Below are positions 33,905 through 45,378 of a stretch of DNA of 64,000 nt, in pieces. Both the position numbers and the translations under genes were made by a program. The number at the start of each line of letters is the position of its first letter. Position 1 is the stretch's first letter. This stretch comes from Prosapia bicincta (lineage: Eukaryota; Arthropoda; Insecta; Hemiptera; Cercopidae): assembly GCA_036971475.1 (NCBI GenBank), contig JBAIZL010000003.1, positions 88,186,542 to 88,250,541 on the forward strand, given 5' to 3'. The notes below the pieces were generated by a model that saw only the letters and a list, made by a program, of their open reading frames with translations, had not been told where the DNA came from and made no database searches.

Positions 33905-36900
33905 GCAAAGATAATAAAAACATGTTTTATTCACTATATAAAAAATGTTCATTAATGTTGGTTTTGCTTAACAATTTTTCATTTGAAAAAGTGTAAAATA
34001 CAGTACGACCAAGAATTGTAAACAATATGAAGATAGGATTGTCTTAAAGTTTGGAAGACCAGACAGACAAACAAATTTAGGATTTGAGTATTATAAAACA
34101 ATTAAGTATTTCAAGTACAAAATATGCTGGAATATTTGTCTTCATTATCACTAAGGTTATTATAAGTGAAGAATATATGAAATATATATTGCTTTAAGTC
34201 AGTCATTTCAAGTTACAGTTCGTTGTAAAAATAGTTTAAAAAACAATGTGACAAAATATATAAATAAATACAATTTCAAGTTTTAAAAACCTGTTTAGGT
34301 CTACATAATTTAAAACGACGCTTGCTAAAGTAACAAATTTTAATAGATGGTGGGGCCTAATTACTATTCTTCAATTTCCATATTTCCAATACATTATTTT
34401 GACTAAATATATGTATAATGAATATAATTAGATAATGAATAATTTAGTCATCCATTTATCACTACAACATATTTTAAAAATTGTTAAAGACAAATATAAG
34501 CAATTATTATATAGTATACTATTTAAACATATTCTATCCTGTGTATATCAGGTGGGTTTTCATATTTCAGTCTGCAGTTTTATTTTCAATTATATTGTTT
34601 GACTTATTCTAGATCTAGTTTTTACATAAATATATAACAGGTTTTAAAAATATACTAAACTTAGAACTTCATTGTATCAAGAGAGTGTATTTTTAAGAAG
34701 CACTACTCGATTAAGAATTTAACAATGCATTGTACATTAAAAAGTTATAAAATCATTCATAAGCAATCATAAACTCTTTCAACTAAAATTAATCACATAA
34801 ATTTAATTCTGTAAATATGGATTACATGGTCCAACTTGAGAAATGGTATTTTGATTATTTTTAAAGTTATTTTGATATTAGTTAATTTATAGAAAAATTA
34901 TGAAACTGATACCCTGATAGGTAACGGTTTTTGTTTCTTAAAATATGTTCAATTTTATTCCTAAATTGTACAAAAATAGAGAACCTGAATTTTAAGTTGA
35001 GCACAGATGACAAATTTGCCAGATTAGTATAATTTCAAGAATATGATTGTGTAATGGCTACTGTACCATGCCCTCTTCAAAAAGAGGAGGTAGAGTAAGG
35101 ATTCACAATCTAAAGAAATCAGTACTGCAGATTCATCAGTAATTTCTAATTATAATGCCTATTTTACACTATTTACTGTCTTTTCGCTACTGTGTAAACC
35201 TAAAAATATTTGTTTCCAAGTGAAAAACTTATAAACATTTTAGTGAACAAACAATTTTTTTTTAGAAAGGCTATTTTCATTATGTAAAACTAAAATCTTA
35301 TAAAATATATTTTATATAAAGAACTTTTGAAGAAAAAACTAACCCATTTTATATTCATTTTATTTAATGTTTTAAAGTTTGACTGCTTAATGGATAATTT
35401 GGATAAGGTTAACACATTACTTTTAATACAAGTGTTTAGCAAAGGCAGGTACTTGAAAACTAAGTTTACCTAATCTCTTTGAAAGAAGAAAATGTTATGC
35501 TAATTGTAAAGCAATTTAGAATGGATATAGAACTTGAGATTTAAAAATTAAACTCTATTTAAATTATTCTAAATTTACTTCAATATTCCCTATTTTAATG
35601 CAGTATGAATGTAAATATAAACTGCATCCAACAAAGTTATCAAGTTATCTGAAGGACGTAAACGATAAACAATGGAATTTGAAAAAATATTAACAATCAT
35701 TTAATACAAAAAAAACTGCTGACTGATTAGATGAATGTACATTTAAGTAACAATTCTCACTGAGTTTCAACTTTATGTTTTAACAAAAACTAATATATAA
35801 CTTCTATTTACATAAAGAGTTAGAATGTTTTAATAGTTTTATGCAGTTTAAATTACAAATACATTTTTGAAATGTAATATTAAAGTCATAAAATAAAAAG
35901 TTAGAATAATTTTAATAAATCACACAAAAATTTCAAAAATAGTCTTTAAAAAATAAGAATATATTTGAAACTAGATCCTCTTAAATTCTACTCCATCACA
36001 GAAAAAAGTCTTTTGTTATGCCTCTCAAGTAATTAAGCATAAGTACCGTTTTAAAATAAATCATAAAATACAGAATCCTTCAATTTTGATTACTACAAAT
36101 AACAATCTTTTAAAGTGACAAAAAAAATAAAATTAATAAAGCTTCAACTTTCTGGTTTACAATTAATTTCTAATGATAGTCAATACTCTCTAAATTACTT
36201 TTATTCACTAAATAAAAATGAGTTGATAATAGCTTCAACTAAACATTAATACAATATCAATCTAAATGTCTAGATAAAACTGCTCACGCCTATAAAGGAA
36301 AGGCTCGAGTACTTGTTCAGATGAATAAACAATTATTAAACTCTATTAAGCCAATGTTAAAAAAATTCTTATGTAATTTTAATAACAGTCCAAACAAAAA
36401 TACAAAAAATTCTGTTTTATCACTTGATAAATTAAAAAAAAAGAACATTATACAAATCATGCATTAAAAAATTTATCAATATATACAGAAACTTAAATTA
36501 TTATTTTAACAATATAAATATTATGTGAATCACACAAGTTGAAACTCTGGTTGAATTGTATGGTGGCTGGATTTTACAAAATTGTATAACACTTTGTATC
36601 ACTCAATACAAATACAGTAAAAATTGAAATAACAGGAAATGAAAGTAAAATGGTTTTGATAGAGTTGCCATCACCTACATTTTTTTTAATACATTTATAA
36701 CTGTATATATTTTACAAAACAGGTTTTACAATTTTTGTCCAATGCAAAAGATGTTAAAATCACCAGCCGACAAGAAAATTGTACAATAAAGCGTTCAAAA
36801 GTAAAATAAACCGTAAATTAATACAGATGTTATTCCATAGTCAAGGAATGATTGAATAAACATGATTTAAATGGAAACTAGATAGTTAGTTCTTGTGTGT

Positions 36901-38081
36901 GTACTGATACAGCACATATGTGATTAATTTAACGTCTTCTAGCCAAAATAAATAAACAAATTGTATGAATTTAAATCCCCTGATCTGTAATTTGAATACA
37001 TTTTATTAAAATAATTTCAATACTATTAAAAGAAGTGACAAGAAAATGAACTCAAAGAAAGTATTTTCTAAAAATTCATTAATTTTTACACATTTAAATA
37101 AATGTAAAGGTTAATTTTGGTACATCTTACGGAAGGAGGTTTTGTCTAGTTGGTACACAACAGATATAGACATACCATTGCATAAGGCCTATAGATTGGT
37201 TTACCAACAAAAGTAAGTTAATAGTTTTTATAATTTAAAAATTTTATTTGAACATATAATTATATGTCCAACTCTTCTGATTTTACACTTTGAACTGACT
37301 ACACACATCAGATGTTTGACAAATCTTGATCAATAAAACTAAAAAACAGATCCAAATTTATTCTTTAAAAAAACTGTCATTAGTTTTGTTTTTATTCAAC
37401 TTTTCATCATTTTTATTGGAACATGTTTTTGTTTATTGTCAACGAAGACATACAACCTATGTATTTTTATACACAGTAAATAATTATTCAATAATATATA
37501 TCTATAATTTTTTTATATTTTTTCTGGAAAAAATAAAGAAAAGACTAATAAACAGCTGCTTTTTGAAAGCGGCCTATTTTCGAAATAAACCGATCACTTG
37601 AAGGCCGGGTGGAAGACTCGACTAACCAAATCGCCAGCCAATTAAAAGCTAGTTCATTTACAATAAAATATATAAAAATTTAATTACAAATTTTCTTTTA
37701 TATTAAAAACATTTCTTATAACAAAAAAAGTCAACCATAGAAAAAACACTCGCTCACACAATAATACTAGGGCAACAGTTTTAGAAACCAGCCTTTCCGG
37801 ACATGTTACTTACAATGAATATCATCTATATACAAGTTGTCCATTTCCACACTACACAATAGTAGGATCCCGTATGAAACAACAGAATCCTCAATGTTAT
37901 AACATTTTTTTGCTTTTTGTTTTTGATACAAAATAAGAATACTTTCTGGCTTTATTGAAACCAGTAAAAAGCCTCAAAGTCTCTAAAGCTTATCTAAGTA
38001 TAAAAATGTAAAAAAGTTGGGCCATAGAAACCGCCACCGAGGACTGCCTTGTGCTTTGCGCAATAAGGCACGTTGTGGATC
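33905..38081 (-). other. candidate long terminal exon / 3' UTR (HR39?)
   Basis: This 4.2 kb block is AT-rich, without long ORFs and, unlike every neighbouring interval, without recognisable mobile elements. On the minus strand it begins after a strong acceptor (TTTGTTACAG at 38082-38091) and ends near AATAAA (complement of about 33921-33926). It lies downstream of the HR39 stop codon and of two further splice-site-bounded segments. I infer a spliced 3' UTR. It could equally belong to another transcript. Confidence 0.35.
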
Positions 38082-38479
38082 CTGTAACAAACAAAACTCG
38101 TTAGATATTTTAATGTATAGAATATAATATATTTTTAATGTGTACAAGACAGTTGTTAGAAATACTGCTATATTAGTGGTAGTTAAACCAACTCTACTTT
38201 GATTTTAAGACTAAAAATAATCTTACCTGGTGATGCAGATAGACCTAGGGAGCAAGCAGAAAAAATAACTTGATAGAAACATACCAAAAAATTTACAATT
38301 TTAAAAAACAAAATCCAACACATGGAAAACCTCACACCTCATTTTGCCGATATAAAATCCTCAACGCCTTTATTGGAATTTTACAAACCCTATCAAACAC
38401 AAACAATGCACAAAATATGCAGTATCTGTTGCAATGGGGTAGGAAAAAAATATTTGTAACCTTGTAGAGTATATTTGTA

Positions 38480-38524
38480 ACCTTCTGATGATGCTAACAG
38501 TGTTAGCGAAAGGTACATCAAGGG
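38480..38524 (+). ncRNA. hammerhead ribozyme motif (copy f), best preserved
   Basis: Stem I CCTT/AAGG (38481-38484 / 38520-38523). Core CTGATGA (38485-38491). Stem II GCTAAC/GTTAGC (38493-38498/38502-38507) is perfect 6 bp with loop AGT. GAAA (38508-38511) is intact. Stem III is the short near-palindrome AGGTACAT (38511-38518) with U16.1, then C17 (38519), so cleavage would fall between 38519 and 38520. All invariant hammerhead positions are present. It lies about 20 bp after a small open frame of unknown origin (38270-38467), by analogy the 3' end of a retroelement. Confidence 0.75.
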
Positions 38525-39236
38525 AATTTAATATTTGTAGGCCGGGTTATTGTTGTTTATTTACTATATAAAAAATGGTTTATTTATTATAAAAAAATGT
38601 TTGTTTAGTTTCACACAAAAATTGTTACAGCTGATGCATTAAGTGCAAGAGACCTGATTACACTAACAAGTAACCCGTAATTTCTATCAGTGCCTTTATA
38701 TATAAAGTTTTTCATATGTTTCTTACGACACATGTGAAACTTAATAATCACAAATTTTCTTTATAAAATATGTTAGTAGAGATTATAATTCTATATTATT
38801 CATTATTTTTATGATTTAAATTTTATTTTTTAAACACATTGTTTTTAAAATATCAGCCAAAATATATTTTAAAAAAATGTAATTGAGATTGCAGACAGAG
38901 AACTATATACTATAAATTATATCATAGTAGAAAATAATTAAATATGAAAGTATGTTTTTAAAAAACTATCTTGGTTAATTCATATATAATATATACATAT
39001 GTGTGTGTGGAGTCCATATATTCTATGAGGTACTCCAAAGAAAGTCTACTTATTACAAAGACATTAACATGACATAAGCTATTTGTAACCTGATAAGTTG
39101 GGAGTGAGATAATGTAAAGACCAGATGCTGGGTATCTGAAAATAATAGATGAAGCTAACTTGAAAATTATTGTTTATTCCTAACATGTTATAAATTTACA
39201 AATTAAATATCATCACTTATCAATTCAAATACTTAC

Positions 39237-39305
39237 ATATAAACCTGTGGCTTGGTCCAAGAAATGTCCGAAAATTTGTTTTGGATTCTTGAAAATTGTG
39301 GATGA
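39237..39305 (-). other. splice-site-bounded non-coding segment (possible HR39 3' UTR exon)
   Basis: 69 bp between a T-rich ATAAAG acceptor and a GTAAGT donor on the minus strand. Part of it (GACCAAGCCACAGGTTTA complement) is also found in inverted orientation at about 39370-39391. No stop-free link to HR39 coding sequence is needed, since the HR39 stop lies upstream. Confidence 0.3.
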
Positions 39306-39309
39306 CTTT

Positions 39310-41520
39310 ATAAAAAAAATGTAGATGTTTTAACATCTAATGGCACAAAAAGTTAAAACTAAAATTTGTTTAGACCAAGCCACCGGTTTAAGGGTGTCTG
39401 AAATTGTGTTATATTTCATTTACAGATTTATAACATGTTTATACACAGCCAGTTTTGTTTCAATAGAGCAGAAAGTTATGAATATAAACAATAATTCTCA
39501 AGGTAAGGTAATCTATTACTTTCAGATCCCCTGCTGAACTGGTCTTTAAATTAGTTACCTCTGCACTCATATTAGATTACAAATAGCTCCATAGGTCAAT
39601 TCATTATTAAAATTAATTTGTGTGTTTTTCAGTCTTCTTTTGCTTATGCAATTTTAATTTCCATGATAATTATTTAGTATGCCATAGAATGCCTATTATA
39701 TTAAGGCCAGGGACCAATTTCATATGTGTGAATAAAACTTTATACAGCTAAAATATTTATAATAGTCTGTCCATTTTCAAGGTATATAGAAAACAATTAA
39801 TTTTTTGTAACAAAATTTGTTTTATAATATGATATTTTGTATGCAATGCAATGATGTGTAGTTGAATATAAAATTAAATATTAAAATAAACACAGTTTTA
39901 TAACAAATAAACAATACAACTATTTGTAGGAATTAAAACAATACATTGGCTGGTCATCTTTTTTGCTATTTGAAAAGTGTCCAATTTTGTCAAAAAATAA
40001 TTCTATAAGTCTGCACCAAGCTAGGTTCTTTTTCAATGTACACATTGCAGTGATCTTCAAAAGACTTTTCCATATAAAACAGTACTATTAAAATATATTA
40101 TAAATGTTAATAAATTGAAACTATTTATACAGTTTAAAGATATCCTCTAAAATTTCTATTTGAACCTTTTGGTTATATTTAACACTCATAGGTATTGGTG
40201 GTTTGTATGGAAATCTAGCTCATACACATCACAGAAAACTTCCTTTTTATTTAAACATAAATTTCAGTTGCCATTTTCACTGATCCTTTACTAGCTATTA
40301 ATATTTTAACTTGACCCATTACTTTATTATGCTAGATAGTTGATCACACAAGAATATTATAGGTTAGAGTAAATATCACTCCTATTAAACAAAATTTTTA
40401 AATTCCAATAAACAAAAAGATAAGTATTTATTGAAGAATCGGATATAGAAAGAGCAATAGTGATTTCAACTCTATGATTCGCTATTTATAGAATGTAATA
40501 TTTCCAAAACAATAACCTAAGTTCACATTTTCGGTTTGTACAGTAACAGAAGTATTTCAATTTCAAACGACTATGGTTTCATAAGAAAGTGATTAATTCA
40601 CCCATTTTATTTACATATTCAGCCACATTTTATTTACAATAACAAATTATATGAAAAGTTGTCTAAAGCTATGATATTTGTCTAGACAGATGTGATGTTT
40701 TTCAATTTATGTCCAGATTTTTTTAATAATGAACCAAGTACCTAAAATCTGATTCATAATTGACTTAATTATTGTGGCATATAATAGAAATGTGATCTAG
40801 AAATCTGTCGTCTACTCCATCTAAATACTTGTTTTGACATCTGCTATATAAGATATCATTGTAGCATAAAACGTTAATGTAAAAATGTCTTTTTATGTAT
40901 ATTTTTTAAACTTACTCTGTTAACGTTTTTACTCTAAAATTAAATGTTTTGTCCATTGTTATAGGGTTTGTAATATCTCCTTAAAGGCATAGTGTGAATT
41001 TATGTCAGTAAAAATGAAGAAGTAACGGTGATTTTATATAATTTTTGTTTTAGTTTTAGGTTATGTTTTTTCAAAATTGTAAATTTTGGGGCTATTTCTT
41101 GTTAATTAATTTTTCTTCTCCCTGTTCTTTAGGTGTGTATGCATCACAAAGTAAGAGTTTTTTTGGCTATAAATTTGAAGTGTAGATTCAGCTTTAATAC
41201 CAGATTAGTAAACTAATACTGCCTTAACATTTTCTATAGCATTCAGGTAGCATAGTTAAATCTACCAGTACTGTTTATCAAAATCTTTGCTATCTTAACC
41301 GTTTTTAAGTATCCTATCCCAGTTAACTAATTGTTTACCACAAACACAAGGACTCACTGAAAGCCATTGGTAACCCTTGAACATAAATTAAAGGACAGAT
41401 GGTTTTCCTAATACAATTATGATAAATATCGAAATCTTGTTGCTGTTCATGACAAGCTGGTTGTTAATTCTTGTTACATTTTTGCTATTACTTGCGACCA
41501 GACTTTTTATTAACTAAAAA
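39310..41520. other. no gene recognised
   Basis: AT-rich, presumably intron of the HR39 3' region. A candidate 18-bp micro-exon at 41133-41150 is discussed among rejected items. Confidence 0.4.
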
Positions 41521-41696
41521 TTGTTAACTTGCACTTGGAGGAAACGTTTTTGTCTTATGACTTCTTCAGCTTCGTATTTTTGCAGCTAGAAAATAATCGT
41601 ACCGAGGAAGCACAGCTGCAGCATTCCTAGCGGCAAAAATACGAGGCTGAAGAGGTTGTAAGACAAAAACGTTTCCTCCAAGTGTAAGTTAACAAT
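41521..41696. repeat. foldback with hammerhead-like arms
   Basis: Left arm TTGTTAACTTGCACTTGGAG mirrors the right arm ending CTCCAAGTGTAAGTTAACAA. Arms are about 65 bp with high identity up to GGAGGAAACGTTTTTGTCTT and continue through TTCAGC-TCGTATTTTTGC. The two arms carry the same hammerhead-like unit in opposite orientation. Confidence 0.85.
41643..41678 (+). ncRNA. decayed hammerhead motif in the foldback right arm
   Basis: Stem I GAGG/CCTC (41643-41646/41675-41678), core CTGAAGA (fits CUGANGA), short stem II GTT/GAC around GTAA, AAAA instead of GAAA, and the palindromic stem III AACGTT (41668-41673) followed by T17. The complement of the left arm (about 41536-41574) has the same layout with a better stem II (GTC/GAC) but a worse stem I. 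The G12-to-A change makes both probably inactive. Confidence 0.45.
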
Positions 41697-41906
41697 TTAA
41701 CAACTTTTAATTAACAAAAATGTCTCGCAAGTAATAGCAAAAGTGTAATAACAATTATGATATATGGTTGGAACTCAACTCCTGTTCTGTTTTTCATATT
41801 TTAAACTATGCCCGTAATACCTCAGATACTAGCTCTGGCCTGTTTTAATAGACTCAGAAGAATGTTTCTTCAAATTAAAAATGTTATAAGCCGTAGATTT
41901 ACTTAC

Positions 41907-42012
41907 ATGTGGCAAGTTGTTATCAGTGGTCCCCTCTGAGCAGCTCCATGAGCAAGTTGAAACTGGGCCCTTCTCCATCTTTATTTTTGATAGATAACAT
42001 TTCTTTACCAAC
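41907..42012 (-). CDS. Hr39: nuclear receptor HR39, last coding exon
   Basis: After a TTTGTTTAG acceptor the exon encodes VGKEMLSIKNKDGEGPSFNL followed by LMELLRGDH and a TGA stop (41923-41925). LLMELLRGDH is the AF-2 helix 12 of the ligand-binding domain, the coactivator contact of NR5-family receptors. It joins in phase to the preceding exon (RTCQ|VGKE). A strong donor (GTAAGT, 41901-41906) follows only 16 bp after the stop, so the 3' UTR is probably spliced. Confidence 0.88.
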
Positions 42013-43494
42013 CTAAACAAAAAATTAAATAAGTAACACTCATGTAGGAAATTTAAGTAAACAATTAAACTTGTTAACAGTAAGTAAAATACTAAACATA
42101 CTGCCTAATTAGCAAGTTTATTATTTCCCAGGAAAAAAATGTTTACTAGGAAATTACATTTCCAGAAACAAGATGAAATAATTTTTCTACAGCCTTAACA
42201 CAACGGTTTCTTTTCAAGGAAAACATAAAATTTAGAGTTTATTTGATCTAAATTTTATTTATTTATCATTTATACAATTTATAACAGCACCACATACTTA
42301 GTACAGTTGAAAAATTGTAATTTATGCCCTCAGGAATGCTAAATAATTTATACTTTCAAATATTTCACATCTGTCTTTTTCAAAAAATTGTTGAGATTCT
42401 GTATCGTACACTGGGTAAATAAATAATTTAACAGCTTTTTAAAATTTACAGTAAAAATATTTCTTACATGAAATCTGCTGGAAATATTACTCTTTGTTCT
42501 TTGTGTGATAAAGTATGCAACTACCAAAAGTTGGAAGAGTCCTGCTTGTTTTCAAAAATCACCTACTTGTTTGACAACCCAGCTACAGTCTTCTTTGCAA
42601 TATTTGTCATTTTGGGATAAAAAAATCTTAGTTTATTCAAAGAATTAATCATTTCTTAAGGGAAGTTTAGTACACAGATACATTTATTCATATTGGAATC
42701 ATATCAAGTTAAAAAAGATTTATGAATATTGAGAAACTGATGAATATTTATTAGTGAGCTATATTTTATACCACAGTAAGTTTAGAAAAATTTTATTTTT
42801 TTACAATTTCACTAAGAATAATTTTACCAAGTTTAAACACAAAAGTTTCACAGATTAACACAGACAACAAAATTGTAACAATCTTGTAAATATTGGACAT
42901 GATTAATTAGATATAATTTTTTTGCCTGGAACATAGAAAATGACCACGGCTCACATGTAATAAGGTTGTATCCCAGAATTATAGCTTCTTTATTTTGGAA
43001 TCATGGTGCCCAGGAAGAGAGATAGGTTATGATAGGTGGAATAAAGGAAGAACTATGGAAGATATTGCTCTCCTGGAAATAGAATCACTTTCCACAAGTA
43101 GACCTACACTCCCAAGGAGTCAAAGAGAAGTCCCTACTCATTACTGGTTGAAATTATATTTAACATTCTAGAAGGCAAGAGAATATGAAATTTTGTTTAA
43201 ATAAGAAAAATAATAAATAAAAACAAACAGATTCAAGATTTAATAAAAAAAAGAATCACATGTATAATCTGTTAATTTAAATAAAAATATTTAAATGGCA
43301 ACAAACTCTGAACTCTGAAATATAAAATAAAGCAAAAATGAAGAATTTAATTTGATTCAGCAAATGTTATAATTTTGCATTTGGGAAACTGAGACTTCAG
43401 GTTTAATTTTTAACTTGAGAGCTCAGGTTCAAAATATATATTTTATGTATATAAAAAAAATACAAATATCGCAATATGTTTTCTTGTGTATTAA
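42013..43494. other. HR39 intron, nothing recognised
   Basis: AT-rich. No elements with recognisable ends. Confidence 0.5.
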
Positions 43495-43585
43495 TAAAGA
43501 ACAAAAGTCAAAATACAAATACAAGAAATTTGTATTGTAAATACAAATATAATTCTTGTATTTGTATTTTGACTTTTGTTCTTTA
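43495..43585. repeat. perfect 33-bp-arm palindrome
   Basis: 43495-43527 is the exact reverse complement of 43553-43585 with a 25-base spacer that itself contains TACAAAT/ATTTGTA words. Confidence 0.95.
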
Positions 43586-43689
43586 AAAAAAATACAATAT
43601 ATTTTTTGTACATTTAAAAAGTCTTGTCTTCAGGAACAACCCTAGCATAAAAATAGTAGATGTTTATAAGAGAGTCATTCAGAAAGTAC

Positions 43690-44480
43690 TAATTATTTAA
43701 TAAAAAAAAAAATTATTCCAGATATTAACAATACTTTTTGTAAAACTTATATGTGTATGAGACCATATCTATTTTTATACATTATCATTTAGATCCAACT
43801 TATTATAGTATTTTACATATTTTTGCACTCTTTCCTCTTACTCATTTGATCTTAAATATTTTCTGAGTTTATAATAACTTGTAAAATGTAACATGCAGGA
43901 GTTCTTTGAATTTTTGGGGAAATGGTAATTGCTCAGGGACTGTGTCTGGATTTTAGAGCAGTGGTCCAAACTCTATAAGCAAGTACCCACCAATTCAGGT
44001 GCATAAAGACAAAGCCTGTAAGCAACTCATCACCAATGCAGCATTATGTGTCATGAAGCTGCATGCATACTCATGTTATTGTGAAGAACACATGCCAATG
44101 GATAAAATTCCATGCACTTTGTAATCCAATAAAGCCAATATTGTTTTATGTAGTTTCTTGCACAAATAAACAAATTTATAAATGCGTTATATAATTTACA
44201 TTTATAAATTTGTAATCACGGTTCCTGTTAGAATGTATCAAATAGGATACACTATTGATTCCAAAATTGATATGTTCTAGGTGCTCAGAGTTTTTTCTGA
44301 AGTTTTATTCTGATTAGGGATCAAGTTTTGTTTCTAAAGTTTCATACACAATTCAGATTTTGTAACCAGTAACAATGTGGTTAAAAACTCCCCATCATCT
44401 TCGTACTAGTGAATGAGAAAATAAGAGCAGCAGCTACAATTCACTTTTCATTGTAAATATTCATTTGTTCCAATTTAATG
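43690..44480 (-). pseudogene. possible heavily decayed mariner transposase
   Basis: Minus-strand fragments read IVTGYKI...VYETLETKLDP (about 44370-44300), resembling IVTGDExWVxxYxPETK of mariner, and further on PDTVPEQLPFPQKFKELLHV (about 43965-43900), resembling the YSPDLAPxDxxLFPxLKxxL block. Order and spacing are right, but nearly every frame is broken. The word AGTCATTCAGAAAGTACTAA at 43674 resembles a mariner end. Confidence 0.4.
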
Positions 44481-44767
44481 ATAATGCACCATTTTCAAAG
44501 TTTCATTCCTTGGCGATCCTGTAGAATTTGAACAAATACACTCTTTTGCATTAAAAAAGGAGATCACACTGATTATCTCGCAACTGGCTTGATGATCTTA
44601 CCTCGCAATTTAATCAATAAGTTGCAGATGAAACAAGTATATTTTAGTGTTACACTGAGATGGAAGAGTGACAATCAACAACCATGGGGCAATGGTAAAG
44701 AGTGATTGCAATCTCGTCATGGTTTATGAGTGGCATATTTTTACCTTGATCCTACAATTTAGGTAAA

Positions 44768-44877
44768 AGATTTCCTTGTTCTCGCAGATAATACGAGTGT
44801 CATCCAGAAAGTGAAAAATGTAAAACATTTGAACATTCTTTACTTTCTAGATGTCACTCATATCATGTCAAGAACAA
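44768..44877. repeat. foldback of mariner-like termini
   Basis: AGATTTCCTTGTTCTCG at the left mirrors AAGAACAAGAAAATCT at the right. The inner arms are GAGTGTCATCCAGAAAGT and the complement GAGTGACATCTAGAAAGT. Arms are about 50 bp. The inner word resembles mariner terminal repeats and the one near 43674. Confidence 0.7.
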
Positions 44878-45003
44878 GAAAATCTGTTTCACAAAATATC
44901 AAGAGCACAGTGGTACGATATATTACAATGAAAATATTGGAAAGAACCCCAATACCACAAAAATAATAAAAAATAACAAATAAAACAAGTTACTTAAGAT
45001 TAA

Positions 45004-45045
45004 ACCCTTATGTACATTTCGATGACCATATCATCATAAGAGGGT
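45004..45045 (-). ncRNA. decayed hammerhead motif (copy d)
   Basis: On the minus strand stem I ACCCT/AGGGT is perfect, GAAA is intact (complement of 45017-45020), stem III is the palindrome ATGTACAT and H17 is A. The left core has lost three bases (CTCTTATGATGAT where the sister copy has CTCTGATGATGATGAC), so either the core or stem II is broken. Confidence 0.55.
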
Positions 45046-45161
45046 CTTATTACAAAGTTACAATCTAGTAAACAAGAAGTTAAAATCACTCTAGTTTTTA
45101 AATTCTTGTTTGCTTAAAATCACTCTAGTTTTTAACTTCTTGTTTGCTAGATTGTAATAAG

Positions 45162-45206
45162 ACCCTCTGATGATGATGACATGGTCATCAAAATGTACAT
45201 AAACGT
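45162..45206 (+). ncRNA. decayed hammerhead motif (copy e)
   Basis: Core CTGATGA (45167-45173) and stem II GATGAC/GTCATC (45175-45180/45184-45189) are perfect. GAAA has become AAAA, stem III palindrome ATGTACAT is intact (45193-45200), and the 3' strand of stem I has changed (AACGT instead of AGGGT). Copy d supplies the missing parts, so the ancestral motif can be inferred from the pair. Confidence 0.6.
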
Positions 45207-45378
45207 TTAATCTTAAGTAACTTGTTTTATTTGTTATTTTTGATTACTTTTGTGGTATTGGGGTTTTCTCCAATATTTTTATTTAAATCTGTTTCCTAAA
45301 TTGTATGTTCAAGGTAAAAATATGCCAAAAGTCAAAGCAATTTTTTTTCTATTCATTTATATTCTGCTTTACATTTAA

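Larger units (their letters stand above)
44927..45284. repeat. large palindrome with opposed hammerhead units
   Basis: Left arm (from AATGAAAATATTGG) and right arm (to CCAATATTTTTATT) are about 160 bp each and about 88% identical as reverse complements. The centre has a duplicated AAAATCACTCTAGTTTTTAA word. Each arm carries a hammerhead motif pointing outward (minus at 45004-45045, plus at 45162-45206). Sequence outside the ribozyme is shared with 24089-24200. Located in the intron of HR39. Confidence 0.9.

Noticed and set aside
38270..38467. Protein-coding gene upstream of the best hammerhead
   Set aside because: Lys/Asn/Gln-rich frame without any RT or GIY-YIG motif. It may be part of a retroelement but cannot be supported.
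41133..41150. 18-bp plus-strand micro-exon (CTGTTCTTTAG before, GTAAGAG after)
   Set aside because: Good splice words but isolated, opposite to HR39 and without any partner exon. Expected by chance in this much AT-rich sequence.
41829..42020. Alternative longer frame over the last HR39 exon
   Set aside because: The other frame gives the conserved FNLLMELLRGDH end and joins in phase to the preceding exon.
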